Part shown: positions 33,035 through 43,116 of the stretch, in pieces | Numbering within the stretch: the stretch's first letter is position 1 | Layout of the letters: every line of letters starts with the position of its first letter | Source of the DNA: Filobasidium wieringae | Taxonomy: Eukaryota; Basidiomycota; Tremellomycetes; Filobasidiales; Filobasidiaceae | DNA length: 64,000 nt | Reading direction: 5' to 3' | Assembly (NCBI GenBank): GCA_001600055.1 | Contig: BCIV01000001.1 | Location: 186,001-250,000 of the forward strand | Notes under the pieces: model-generated | The model's database searches: none | Seen by the model: only the letters and a program-made list of their open reading frames with translations | Told to the model about the DNA's origin: nothing | Position numbers and translations under genes: made by a program

Positions 33035-35355
33035 TCACCAAGATTTTACAATCATAGACGCAACGGTCAGCCATAGCCAGACAAATGCGCCTGTAAGGAC
33101 AGGTAATGTAAGGTTGTCGTCGTGTTCGGTGTCTAATATAGGTCTCGTGATATCAGAAAACATGTTCCAAGATGATTCCATATGCCACTTACCCCAAGCT
33201 TCGACCGTGGCGCCTACAAATCCCAGCACAAGTCCGGTCATCCCGACACCTGTCCTCGTGGAGAGAACCGCCCAGTTCCCGGCCCCGTGCTTCTCTCGAT
33301 GCCAGTCGGAACCGCCCCACCAGAATCCGACACCGATGCAAAAGCCTGTTATCACTGCTGCAAGGTAGCCAGCTAGTGATTTCCGCGGCGCCATTGGGAT
33401 GCCCAGTATGGTTCGAGGCAAAGGGGGGGACTTGGGTCCGATCCACCGCCCTACAATGGAAGCCATAGTGTCTACCCATGATAGACTGGGATGACAGGTC
33501 GGTTAGCTCAAATATCCTTCCGTTGTCAAGTTGCGCTTACGTCAATACGCCGACAACAACCACTTCTCTCGGATAAAAACCAAGAACCCAGCAGATTCCG
33601 ACCAGATACGGTATCGTTCCGTTCCATCCTCCCTCTTCCTCTCGTCTCATAAGCTTTCCCAAATACTTGATGTAAACCGCATTAAAGGCAGGTGAATTGA
33701 AACGAATCAAATCGGTACTGGTGATGACTGTGAGCACGACCAACAGTGTTCGAAGAAGCGGGGTTGTGCTCTCTGGGTTCAATTGGTATAGGGCTAAGCC
33801 AAGTACGCCTAGATACGAATCGATATCAGCGCATGAGTGCCGGACAGATACAGACCGTACTGACCGATAGAAGAATGGAACAGTTTCCTAGGGATCTCAT
33901 AGTCAACCTTTCTTGTCCCAGTCACTCCACGACCTCGCTTTGGTTGTTGTCCGCTCAGTGCTGTCTCGGTTACGATTTCTGATTTGGAGACTTCCGATTT
34001 CTTGCCCGCTTCGTTTCCGTTCGTGATTACGCTTGGGTCGAAGGTACCCCTTTCACCCCGACCCCAACCAGCTCCCGCTCCGCCACGTGATCCGCCTCTA
34101 CCTCTGCCTCGTCCCCTTGAGCCTTGCTGTGACCGGTCTCCTGAGTTTCCATCGATCCCATTGCCATCTGCCATAGCTTCCCCATCCATTGGATCCTGAG
34201 CGTCTTCCATAGCTCGTTTGGCTAGATATTCGAGCACTTCGGGTCGATCGCCATATTCCATCATCCTTAGTTGGATAGCATAACATACTGTTTCAACGGG
34301 GTCTTGTCAGACAACGCTTGGAGGACTACGATGTAAGCAAGGCATACCTTTCTCGATTTTTAGCAGACTTTGCTCCGTTATACTCTGCTTTTTGGCTAGA
34401 TCCCGTACGAACGGCAATGCACTATCAAGACCTGCTTGCAGTTGTCTAAGCAGAGCGCAAACGGTAGGGTATGTGATGGGGGACTGACCATCTTTGAGCT
34501 CACGAACAAAGGTGCACGCTTCTAGAGCTGCCTTGAAGTCCCCAGTGCTCGAACCTGTTCAGCCAACAGTATGTTTGTATGGAAATCCGAGCTTTGCGTT
34601 GATGGCGGAACTTACAGTTGGTAGCATATCGCATTAATTCTCCTGAAAGATCGCTGATTCCCAGGGCGTAATCCTCGTTGACAATTTCCACCATCTAGGA
34701 CCACGAGCATCCGAATCAGCATGTAGTATTCTTTTGTCAAACATTTTCACTCACTTCCTTGCCTTGTTCATCTTTCAAAGTTTGACGGACTTGATCCAAG
34801 GTGATAAGGGAATGATGACGGAGATAATGTAAGAACGAGATTCCTTCGATGTACTCTTGTATTCCTGGTGAACTGTTACAGAAAGGCGATATTCGTCAGT
34901 CTTGTCGAGACTTTTGATAGATCCGTCCACTAACTCACATGTTTCTAGCATGAGCCCAATATCCAACTTCACCCTTCTTCAGTTCTTCTGCAACATTTCC
35001 AACCCATTCCCTGATTTCCTGGATCTTCTCTTCCGATTGTTCGAGGATTTTCCTTCTCTCTGATTTGTTTGATTCCACTGATTCAGGAAACAAAGAGATC
35101 CGATGTAGGTGGAAGATGAGCTTTTTAGATAAAGAAGTGATTTGGCGCGATGCAACTATCAAACGTTCTCGACGTTCGTTCTGTAGCGGAACAAGAGATA
35201 AATCGATCTTCAACGAGTGGTTTCTAAAAACCAAATAGCATGTTATCGACACTTACCATCCCATCCAGCTCTAACCTATATTCTTCGAAAGTAGAGATCA
35301 CATTTCGTTTCTTAGCAAGTTCTTGCGAGCGACCGTGATCCGCTGAGCCGTTCAT
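33035..35355 (-). CDS. TSNAX/DGK1: TRAX (translin-associated factor X) fused to CTP-dependent diacylglycerol kinase DGK1
   Basis: Ten exons sum to exactly 590 codons (589 aa), with every junction in phase. Residues 1-~258 are translin-family TRAX: FEEYRLELDGM|NERRERLIVASR, LSKKLIFHLHR, GYWAHARN, SPGIQEYIEGISFLHYLRHH, EDYALGISDLSGELMRYATN, and LLKIEKVCYAIQLRM. Residues ~260-350 are a disordered linker with an RGG-type tract (GSRGRGRGRGGSRGG). Residues ~355-589 are DGK1: DYEIPRKLFHSSIG (the Arg-Lys needed for catalysis in yeast), DLIRFNSPAFNAVY, SWVDTMASIVGRWIG, MAPRKSLAGYLAAVITG and DDNLTLPVLTGAF, with several membrane helices. TRAX with translin forms the C3PO ribonuclease; DGK1 makes phosphatidate from DAG and CTP at the ER/nuclear membrane. 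The single exon 33865-34287 spans both parts without a stop. Confidence 0.85.
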
Positions 35356-36025
35356 CCTCAAGGTATCGTTGCTGATTGCTGAGCAGAGTTGACACTATCC
35401 GAAAGCTCCGATGTGTTATCTTGAAGCTTATGAACCGTATTGCTGCCGGACAATATGCTTCAACTGGTTCTGTGGATGATCAAGCGATATGTGAAGTGTG
35501 AGCTCTTATTGTTCGAACCGCATTTACAGTTCAGCTAGATTGTCCGGGATGAAGATCGCGCGATCGTCATAGCTCGGAACACGATATATGTCCGATCACT
35601 ACGATCACTACTATCTTTACATGCTTTACACGATCTCGGCCGAAGGTATCGTAGTCCTCTACATAGGAGACAGTCCAGGCAGAGGCTGCAGATATGAAGA
35701 AGCGGATTGACCAAATGGTAGGAACAGAACTATGGCAGAATCGGGCTAAGCCCGGATGTCAATGCTGAGGGAGGTGGAGAAGTTCTACAACTATGTCTAT
35801 TGTTATGATACACGCTGCCTGCTGTTCGATATAGTTGTTCAGATTGTTTATCGGTTTTGTCTATCTTGGATATCTTGGATAGAGGCGTTAAACTTTTGCC
35901 TGTTGCTGTTCTTGCTTTCGCTCGTTTTCACCGAAGTTAGGTGGGAATCCAACCAACGGGGTGCTAAACGGGAAGATTGAATCCTAAGCAGACTTTCCAC
36001 CTCTAGTCAAATCAACCATCTGAGC
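35356..36025. other. intergenic, nothing recognised
   Basis: This holds the upstream region of the TRAX-DGK1 gene and the 3' flank of the EMI1-like gene. No further element recognised. Confidence 0.4.
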
Positions 36026-36538
36026 TCACCTTCTCACATCCCACACATCTTCGCTACTACCTCCCACCCTTCTTCCAGCCCACCACTCCGCCCTCCTTCT
36101 AACCCATTTGCGTAACCGCTCTTCCTCCGTTGCACTGGATTTGAGAGACATGCAGTATTTGAAAGTATCAAATTGTTCGGTACAGGGATGAATTTGACCG
36201 TGTCTATAAATATGGCGTATCTGAGGCCCAAGAGCTGGGTATGTGTAAGAGATTAGGGAAGGGAATGAGATGTATACGAAGCGAAGTGAAACATACCATA
36301 ACAACTTATAAACTCATCGCTGTAAATCAGCAGACCTTGGAAGTCAGCTTTCCGCTCTAACCAGATCTCTCTATCCCACGACTTACAACAACTGCATACA
36401 TCCTGGCACATCATCAGGAGTAGGATAAAGTGCAGCCTGGATTTTCATCTCATCTTGAAGCGTGGCTTCATACTTCTTCAGACTTGGAGTTGCGTGAGCC
36501 GGAGCTTCGACAGATGGTATCGTATCAACGGACGACAT
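36026..36538 (-). CDS. EMI1: EMI1-like twin CX9C protein (DUF3128 family)
   Basis: Three exons encode about 120 residues beginning MSSVDTIPSVEAPAH. The family core is CMQLFDEFISCYALGPQIRH (first CX9C pair) and then CTEQFDTFKYC (second CX9C pair) followed by MSLKSSATEEERLRKW. The two CX9C motifs are those of small proteins imported into the mitochondrial intermembrane space by Mia40, although yeast Emi1 was named for early meiotic induction. The Arg/Trp-rich tail ends DVWDVRR before TGA 36026-36028. The first exon's in-frame upstream Met is not preferred because the family starts close to this point. Confidence 0.82.
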
Positions 36539-37176
36539 GATATGTATATTTACTAAGATCTGGAGTGTTATGCCACAGGCGCTACAAGGTATCTTGTGCG
36601 GCCTCACCTCTAGACGCTCGAAGTTGTAATCAGGTCATCGGGCCATAACGCATGTCCTGATTGTTTCATGCAATTTGAGAAACGAGTCTGGCGCCCACCA
36701 AAAACGCATGTCTAGGGAACCGAGAAAAGCCACCAACCCCGCCTTTTCCCTCGATCGCTTTTCTCGGCTCGATCACCTCAGATCTGGTCGAAGCGATAAC
36801 AACCGAAAGCAACCGGTTCAAAAGCAAACAGTCATGTTCGATAAACCTCATAAATCCGTGAACAAGTATATTGGCGTAGTACAAATAAAACTAACGGCCG
36901 TCGTAAGATCCTACACAATTTTAGACTATTTAGAAACAACAGGGGATGATGGTCTCCCAACGAGTGGACGAGAAGGTACGGGGATACAGGAGTGATTCAA
37001 GATTGGGGAGACCAGGGACGTAGATCAGGAGAATGTGTGACAGGGCGTGACCGGACCAGTCTGTGTGTTTGTAAAAAGAAAAATGCTAGTTGTTAGTCAC
37101 TGCTTACTGCATAGTATAAATGCGAAAGGAATAGTACGAACAGGTTGATCGCTGCCCGTCAAGCGTTCATCATCCT
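36539..37176. other. intergenic: EMI1 5' flank and peptide-precursor 3' flank
   Basis: No gene, RNA or repeat recognised. A/T-rich stretches near 37080-37130 probably belong to the 3' UTR of the peptide precursor gene. Confidence 0.4.
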
Positions 37177-37697
37177 TTATTGAGCGGCGGGAATGACGTC
37201 CTTCTTCCAAGGGCCTGATAATCAACGAGCAAGTGTGAGTCTGATGATCGAGAGAATCAGAAAATGAGAAAACTTACAAGGACCGTCAACCTGGTTCATA
37301 CCGCATTCGGGCTCCACAGTGGGAACGGGCTCGGGAGCTGCCTCACGCTTCTTCCAAGGGCCTGTCGTATAGAGAAAATCGGTTAGGCTGACGAAAATGG
37401 ACTGGTTCATGATGGTAACTTACAAGGACCGTCAACCTGGTTCATACCGCATTCGGGCTCCACAGTGGGAACGGGCTCAGGGGCAGGTTCGGGAGCGGCC
37501 TCACGCTTCCAAGGACCTGTTGAACGATATCCCATCAGCCATGACTAGGTGGCAAAGGATGGGAAATGAAACGACTCACAAGGACCAGAGACCTGGTTGA
37601 AACCGCAGGCAGGAGCGACGGTGGGCTCGGGAAGAGGAGCGGCGAAGGCGGCAGTGGCCAAAGCGATGATGGTGAAGAGAGTAGCGGCGAGCTTCAT
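37177..37697 (-). CDS. secreted Kex2-type repeat peptide precursor (alpha-factor-like / quorum-peptide-like)
   Basis: Four exons (37580-37697, 37424-37516, 37278-37361, 37177-37214) sum to 111 codons, 110 aa. A signal peptide MKLAATLFTIIALATAAFA is followed by three copies of C-G-[F/M]-N-Q-V-[S/D]-G-P-C-P-W. Copies are separated by Lys-Arg (PWKREA, PWKKREA). Each copy follows a run of X-Ala/X-Pro dipeptides: AP-LP-EP, EA-AP-EP-AP-EP-VP and EA-AP-EP-VP. Removing these would leave 17-mers TVAPACGFNQVSGPCPW and, twice, TVEPECGMNQVDGPCPW, with a Cys pair that could form a disulfide loop. Kex2, Kex1 and Ste13-type enzymes process yeast alpha-factor this way. The last copy ends PWKKDVIPAAQ instead of a KR site. 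All introns are phase 1 and interrupt the second Cys codon. No family is recognised; function as a secreted signal is inferred from architecture. Confidence 0.8.
37271..37332 (-). repeat. 62-bp direct repeat, copy in exon 3 of peptide precursor
   Basis: It is identical over 62 bp to 37417-37478. It covers the splice donor and most of the peptide-coding part of the exon, showing a recent tandem exon duplication or gene conversion. Confidence 0.9.
37417..37478 (-). repeat. 62-bp direct repeat, copy in exon 2 of peptide precursor
   Basis: This is the partner of 37271-37332, with start-to-start distance 146 bp. The flanking introns and the dipeptide spacer differ between the copies. Confidence 0.9.
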
Positions 37698-37846
37698 TGT
37701 GATGTTGATGATGTGGTTAGAGTTTGTTGTGCGTTAGAGAAGCGATCGAGGTAAATCGAGTGAATGTGATTGTGATTGTGGGAGAGATGTACGGTTGCTG
37801 ACTGTCCAGCATGTCCAGCGGAATGCAGGAATCGGACGAGTGCATG

Positions 37847-37854
37847 TATATATA
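37847..37854 (-). promoter_or_regulatory. TATA box of the peptide precursor gene
   Basis: TATATATA lies about 150 bp upstream of the start codon at 37697, next to CATG and CGTC motifs. Together with strongly biased codons this suggests a well-expressed gene. Confidence 0.45.
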
Positions 37855-38950
37855 CGTCCCATGCTTCTAGCAGGCAAGCTACAGCAGTGCGCTAACCTAT
37901 CGGATTCTAAGGTCAAGACTACCCCGGATACCGTCCGGTGTCCCCCGCGCTGTAACACAGCGAACGACATATCTCAGCGAATCAGGTACTCGGCACTGGT
38001 CGAGTGGGGTCCTTTTTCTATTGCTTAGCGTATTTGGTGATTGATGACTACAGCACAAAAGGCAGGTCGATTCGGCAGATCGGACGCAGTGAGATCTTAG
38101 CGTTCGTTTTAGATCGCTTTGGATCTGATCACCGGATCCTTGGGCGGCCATGTGGTTGTGGAGCTAACTTATTACGTGAGGGTCGTCGCGCGGAGGTATC
38201 CGACCTCCTTTCTCAGCTTCCATCGCTGAGCTTCGCAACTGCCGACTGCCTTTTGTTACAACACCCGTGCGCTCGTCAGCACGGTGAAACCGGCACACGG
38301 TTGTATAGACGGTATAGAAAGATCATTGGTCCGTCCATCACTCAGTCAACGTCAGGGGCGTTAGGAGGCACAAAGGGATACAAAATATCTGAAACACCTT
38401 TCTTGTCTTGGCAAACCTGGATCTTATCACTTCTTGTCTACGACCCACGAGCTGAGAACGAGACGAGAAGCTGTGAACTCTGTGACTAGATCTGTGAACG
38501 ACACTACACTTGTCGTCTTTTGTTCGTATCACTAGATTTAAGAAGGGGTCAGGAAGGTCGAATTCGCCTATCGGTGCTATACCTACTCGCAATTCGATCG
38601 TGTGGCCAGAGACAACCAAACCCTTCAAGCTAGAAAACTACCTCCTTCTACTCAAGTACTCAAGGCACTACTACTATCCCGGCCATCTTGGTATCTGGTA
38701 CCGTTCATATCCTTATCTTCGTACTTCGTGCTTGATCGTGAAGACCGGACTTCGATGCATCAGCTTACTTTTGAAGTGCATACCCATTCTCATCCGACCT
38801 TTACGTTACCGTTGTTTTCCTGTGGCACTTTGTACACAAACCATGTCGAACTCCTGTAAGGCCTGTAGGCGGCATTTCGCTGCCTAAGTTAGACAACAAC
38901 TCTTCAACCTTCGACTGACTCTGCTAGGCAATAGTAAGCCAATAATTGAC
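37855..38950. other. intergenic, no gene recognised
   Basis: This divergent region lies between the peptide precursor and the CHY zinc finger gene. Plus-strand frames of 161 and 125 codons (38004-38489, 38510-38887) have no recognisable motif, no consistent introns and ordinary composition, so they are not called. Confidence 0.4.
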
Positions 38951-39793
38951 ATGTGGTAAATATACTTAGATATGCTCCCCCGATACGATCGTCTCAAACT
39001 AGCTGACATAATTTCATCTATAGCAAACACGTATTAAACGCCCAGGTCTCCATTCGTGCACCATGTTGCCAAAAGTGGTTCGATGTAAGTGCTCTTCCAG
39101 CAAAAGCTTCTGGCTTATTAGCGAACTCATCCCCTGAGTACCAATTCTGAACACCCTGGATAGTGTCCTGAATGTCATGCGGAAAAATCGGATCATACCC
39201 TGAAGAAGAGTACGGAAATGCACTTTATATGCAAGAAGGTACGGATTCTGATTCAGATAACTTATTGTTGGTCTATTTGGTCGCTAATTAGCATTCATAT
39301 TCACGTAACTTTCTTGTTAGTGTAAGAGAGCATTCAGGAAAGATATCAACCAGTACGAAGAGTCAGACGAATATTGTCCTCATTGCGATAATCACTACGT
39401 CAGTATCAATCTATAACTGAGGCACATCGAATGGTCATTGAGCTTTGATCATATCGCCTTCAATCACAGGTCATCGAGGCGAAGACTCCAAAAGCGATGT
39501 TAGGAGTAGAAGGAGAAGATGCTCGGATAGATTCTCGGTTCGTTTCTTGACTCCCCGCACAACTTTGAATGTTACTAACGTACCTTCTTCTCCCTGTATC
39601 TCACACTCTTCAATCTCTTTCTTTCTTTCAACGATCAAATTCTCTGACCTGCTCCATAACGGTTATCAGAATGATTAAGGATGATCGTGTCAAGGTCGAC
39701 CCCAGCCGAAGTATCTTCACAAGAGCAGCAGCGGAGCAGGATCACAAGCTGGATATACGGCCTGGTGCTGGATATGCGCCCGAAGGGTATTAG
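38951..39793 (+). CDS. CHY-type zinc finger protein (HOT13-related)
   Basis: The first coding exon is five bases (ATGTG at 38951-38955). Joined to 39024 it gives MCKHVLNAQVSIRAPCCQKW, the exact start of the CHY zinc finger. The following exons supply FD|CPECHAEKSDHTLKKSTEM, FICKK|CKRAFRKDINQY, and DEYCPHCDNHY, completing the Cys/His zinc ligands. The C-terminal part (KDDRVKVDPSRSIFTRAAAE, ending APEGY) is specific to this subfamily. CHY proteins bind several zinc ions; yeast Hot13 helps recycle Mia40 in the mitochondrial intermembrane space, while plant and animal members are RING E3 ligases. No RING domain is present here. The splice acceptor and donor pairs are all canonical. Confidence 0.85.
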
Positions 39794-40178
39794 TCCAAGC
39801 ATCCTGAGCTTGAGGGACGGATACTTCGCTGTGTATGATAGTGGATGGGGGTTTGTTGTAGCTTATAACATGATATTTTACGTTACGACTGGGAGTGTGG
39901 AAGTCAAGCAAGAGGGTGAACATCCGCTCAACGCTGCAGCTCCTCAAACATATCCGCCAACCATCAAAGACACTTATGAGTAAGAGCTAGTTGCTGCTGG
40001 CCAGAAGATAGGAGAAGGTGTTATCGGAGTATCAACCGGCTCAGCGCGACCGCGTGACGTGGCAGTCAAGATGTCCCGCATGGCAGTCACCTCTCTGCTT
40101 ACATACAGCTCATCGTCACGACATCAATTGTTCTCCTCTACGCAGCTACGCTTAGTCCTACTGACGAGATTTGCAGAT
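39794..40178. other. intergenic, nothing recognised
   Basis: This is the short region upstream of OPI3. In-frame upstream Met codons (40059, 40071 and 40080) extend the OPI3 frame but look untranslated. Confidence 0.4.
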
Positions 40179-41406
40179 ATGGATTTCGGTCGTCGTAACC
40201 CGTTCCAGGAAGGTCCTGTCCAAGAACGTCCCCCTTGGTCACCCATTGAATTGTTCTTGGACGAGAACAACAAAATCACGATGCCTAACATCAAGGCGCA
40301 AGTGCTCGACTACAGCCAGCCCATGATCTGGGCTGCTGCTGGTATGATCCTCTTCAACCCCATCTTTTGGAACTTTGTCGCTAGGAACGGTAAGTATCGG
40401 TATAGGTCAAACCTTGAACATCGACTGATTATTCATGATGGCTTGATCAGAGTATAAAAACAAGTCGTTGACCAAGATCTTTGGCTCTCCCTATAACGGA
40501 ACCTACTTCCTTGCATTCACTATCTTCTCCCTAGGAATTTTCAGAGATTATATCTACCACCTCGGTCTGAAGACTCAACCTTCCGCAGCATCATTGAGCA
40601 TCCCGGAGATCAAGTACCTGGGCGCGGCTTTGATCGGCGCTGGTCAGATTCTGGTCATCACCAGTATCTGGGCTTTGGGTTTGACCGGTACGTCAAGCCA
40701 ATCTCTCAGACTACGGGTCCTGCGCTTATCGGATTTCTCGACTTTGTTTGAATAGGTACCTACCTTGGGGATTACTTTGGAATCCTCATGTCGCACAGAG
40801 TCACCTCTTTCCCATTCAACATCATGCAAGACCCCATGTACAATGGATCTACTATGTGTTTCGCGGGAGCTGCCCTCTGGGCCGGAAAGCCTGCTGGTTT
40901 GGTTCTAAGCGGATTGGTCTATGTGGTATACCAGGTCGCATTGGCTTTTGAAGGGTGAGTTGCCACGAGAACGTCAGACGTTGTTAAGTCAGACCCACTA
41001 ATGTCATGAAATATGTCCTCGCAGACCTTTCACTGACAAGATCTACTCAGCTGCTGCTGCTGCCAAGAAGAAGCAAGATGTTCCCGTCTTCAAACCATCC
41101 AACCCCAAGACCTTATCCCAGCCCGTATCAAGCTCATCTCAGACCACCGCTCACATCGCACAGAACGGTCCTTCTTACGCATCTGCAGTAGCCGATTCTT
41201 CTGCGACCAACTCCCACACCCTTCCGTCTGTCGATCCTAGCAGTCAGCAAGATGTTGATATCCTTTCCACTTTGGGCAACGCTATTGGAACCCACCCTTC
41301 CACACCGGTCAGGGGAAGCAAGTTCACCGAGGAGTTCAAGAGGGAGGATAGCCCTATGAGGGTCACTAGGAGTCGAAGTCGTGCTAGGATCGTAGACGAC
41401 GACTAG
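40179..41406 (+). CDS. OPI3: phospholipid N-methyltransferase (phosphatidyl-N-methylethanolamine N-methyltransferase)
   Basis: OPI3 carries out the last two methylations from phosphatidylethanolamine to phosphatidylcholine in the ER membrane using S-adenosylmethionine. Membrane helices start with QPMIWAAAGMILFNPIFWNF and NGTYFLAFTIFSLGIFRDY. The SAM-binding segments of the PEMT fold follow: GTYLGDYFGILMSHRVTSFP, FNIMQDPMYNGSTMCFAGAA and LWAGKPAGLVLSG, ending with ALAFEGPFTDKIY. Four short introns lie in phase. An unusual Ser/Pro/Ala-rich hydrophilic tail of about 120 residues follows (KKKQDVPVFKPSNPKTLSQ to SRARIVDDD), longer than in yeast. The start MDFGRRNPF at 40179 was chosen because the conserved part begins just after it. 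Confidence 0.92.
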
Positions 41407-42049
41407 TCGAGGTCGTATCTAATACAGACATGGGAAAGGAGTTGAGCTCTGCGGATATGATAGGGAAAAGCCGCGAGTGTGTAGAAATGTCACTCAACGA
41501 GGACAGATAACGACTAGAATGAGAAATAGAAAAGCAGAAATTGAGGGCAATCAAGAAAGACACATCTTATATTCTATATTGTATAGCAGTTAGATAATGA
41601 TGATCAAACGGAATTCAACTTTAGTTGATCGGGCTCGAAGAATTAATCGAGATCGGGGCACCCAATTGGCACCCCCGAAATCGTTCTTGTTTTGTGATGG
41701 CCCCCGCCATCAGCAGAAGGTCGACAGTTAAGGGTGAAGGTGAGTGCGGGAATAGATGGCTCATGCTCTTGCTACAGTTTGTGAGTCCTGCCAAGACTAA
41801 ATCGATCTCGATGAGCACTTCGTTAGCTAACTCCATCCAGCTGTATCCATGTTACGATGCGAAATGTTCGGGAGCCATGCATTTAACCATTCATAGTATC
41901 AATCATCTAGAGAACGATCATCCTTTCATAGCAACAAAAAAATGAACCTAATTAATACATGTTCCATAAAGGCTACCAATGTGAAGAGAGAGAAAAGGCT
42001 GTATCAAACGAATATACGCTTATCGTGGTAAACGCAGATCCCAATTGGT
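41407..42049. other. intergenic between convergent genes
   Basis: This is the 3' flanks of OPI3 and the ICMT-like gene. A/T-rich runs near 41560-41600 fit poly(A) signals. No gene recognised. Confidence 0.4.
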
Positions 42050-43116
42050 TTAGTAGATGTAAGGGATCAAAGCGTAGGGGACGTTCCTGATGTAAGACTT
42101 CTCAAGCGTAACAAATTTGGAGTCGGCGCGCGGTTACTTGAAAAGAGAGAGAGAAGAAGCAAGACTCACGCTCCATTCAGACTTGTACTTGTTAGCCATG
42201 TGGGTGGAGAACTCGGGGATGGAAGAGGTGGCGAAGATGGCGTTCTGGACGAGGAACGTGAGGGTAGCGTTCAAGATGGATCCCTGTGCAATTGATAAGC
42301 AAGTGGTGGTTCAGTCAGATCGAAACAGGGTAGTTGAAGCGCAAAGCGACTTACGGTAGCCAAGGCAGTTCCGACACGGTGGAGAGTGTAGAATGCGTAG
42401 TTAGGGTGACGGACTACACCGAATGCACCTGAGAGGAGAAGAAAGCTTTCAATACTCATTCAGACGACAAGTAAGAGTACTATCAGGACTTACCCTGGTC
42501 GTAAACCTTTCCAGCGTTCCTGGAATCCTTCTTGAACTTCCTTCGTCCGTGCTCTGCGATGATCTCTCCAAGGTTTCCAGCGACGACGGCAGCAAACCCA
42601 AGGTACTGCATCCAGCCGGAAGCAAGAGGGTTTGTCTTTCCTCGCGAAACACGGTAGACGAAGACAAGGGAGTTGATGAGGGTGAAGAGAGAGTTATAGG
42701 TGGAGACGAAGGCACCCATCTTGAAGGGGAATTCAGAGTGACACTCGGCGTTGGCCCACCAAATCTGTTAGGACATACAAAAGCAGATGAAATGAACCCT
42801 CCGAAGTAACGCTTCGAACACGATCATGACCTACGTGACGCAAGGAAGTAACGGCACTCATAGCGAGCAACATGTTACCGGGCTTGTCCAACAACCCGGC
42901 ACCGAAGAAATCAGTGTTCATACCGACCCGGGTAACAAGGGGCAATGTGATAATCCTCTTCAATCCGATGGACTGTAAGAGCTTTCCCGCAACTCCGTTA
43001 CGCAGGAGAGAGTAGGCCAAGGCAGGGTCGAGAGCTCGACCAATAGTCATGACCAGACGCCCTGGAAGTTGTTGGGAAGTGGTGGATGCCTTTCGGCGGA
43101 GAGGATTGTCGGACAT
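42050..43116 (-). CDS. membrane methyltransferase-fold protein (ICMT / steroid-reductase C-terminal-like, DUF1295 type)
   Basis: About five exons encode a membrane protein beginning MSDNPLRRKASTTSQQLPGR. Hydrophobic segments include NSLFTLINSLVFVYRVSR and WMQYLGFA, VVAGNLGEIIAEHGRR. The C-terminal block GAFGVVRHPNYAFYTLHRVG carries the Arg-His-Pro-Asn-Tyr motif that binds the adenosyl or nicotinamide cofactor in ICMT, PEMT and sterol-reductase families. After it come VQNAIFATSSIPEFSTHMAN and VPYALIPYIY, the typical ending. The Arg-His-Pro motif and ending support the fold, but I cannot say whether it is a methyltransferase, a reductase, or which substrate it uses. It lies tail to tail with OPI3, which shares the fold. 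Confidence 0.7.

Noticed and set aside
35121..35230. Extra TRAX segment NHSLKIDLSLVPLQ read from the plain open frame
   Set aside because: It is out of phase with exon 1. Extending the intron to the acceptor CTACAG before AACGAACGT gives the conserved ELDGM-NERRERL junction and a frame that sums correctly.
37441..37520. CRISPR-like or satellite repeat
   Set aside because: There are only two close copies, and they lie inside exons of the peptide precursor gene; they are explained by exon duplication.
38844..38888. ATG with MSNSCKACRRHF as start of the CHY zinc finger protein
   Set aside because: Splicing from it cannot reach the CKHVLNA exon in frame, while ATG at 38951 does so exactly and gives the family's N-terminus.
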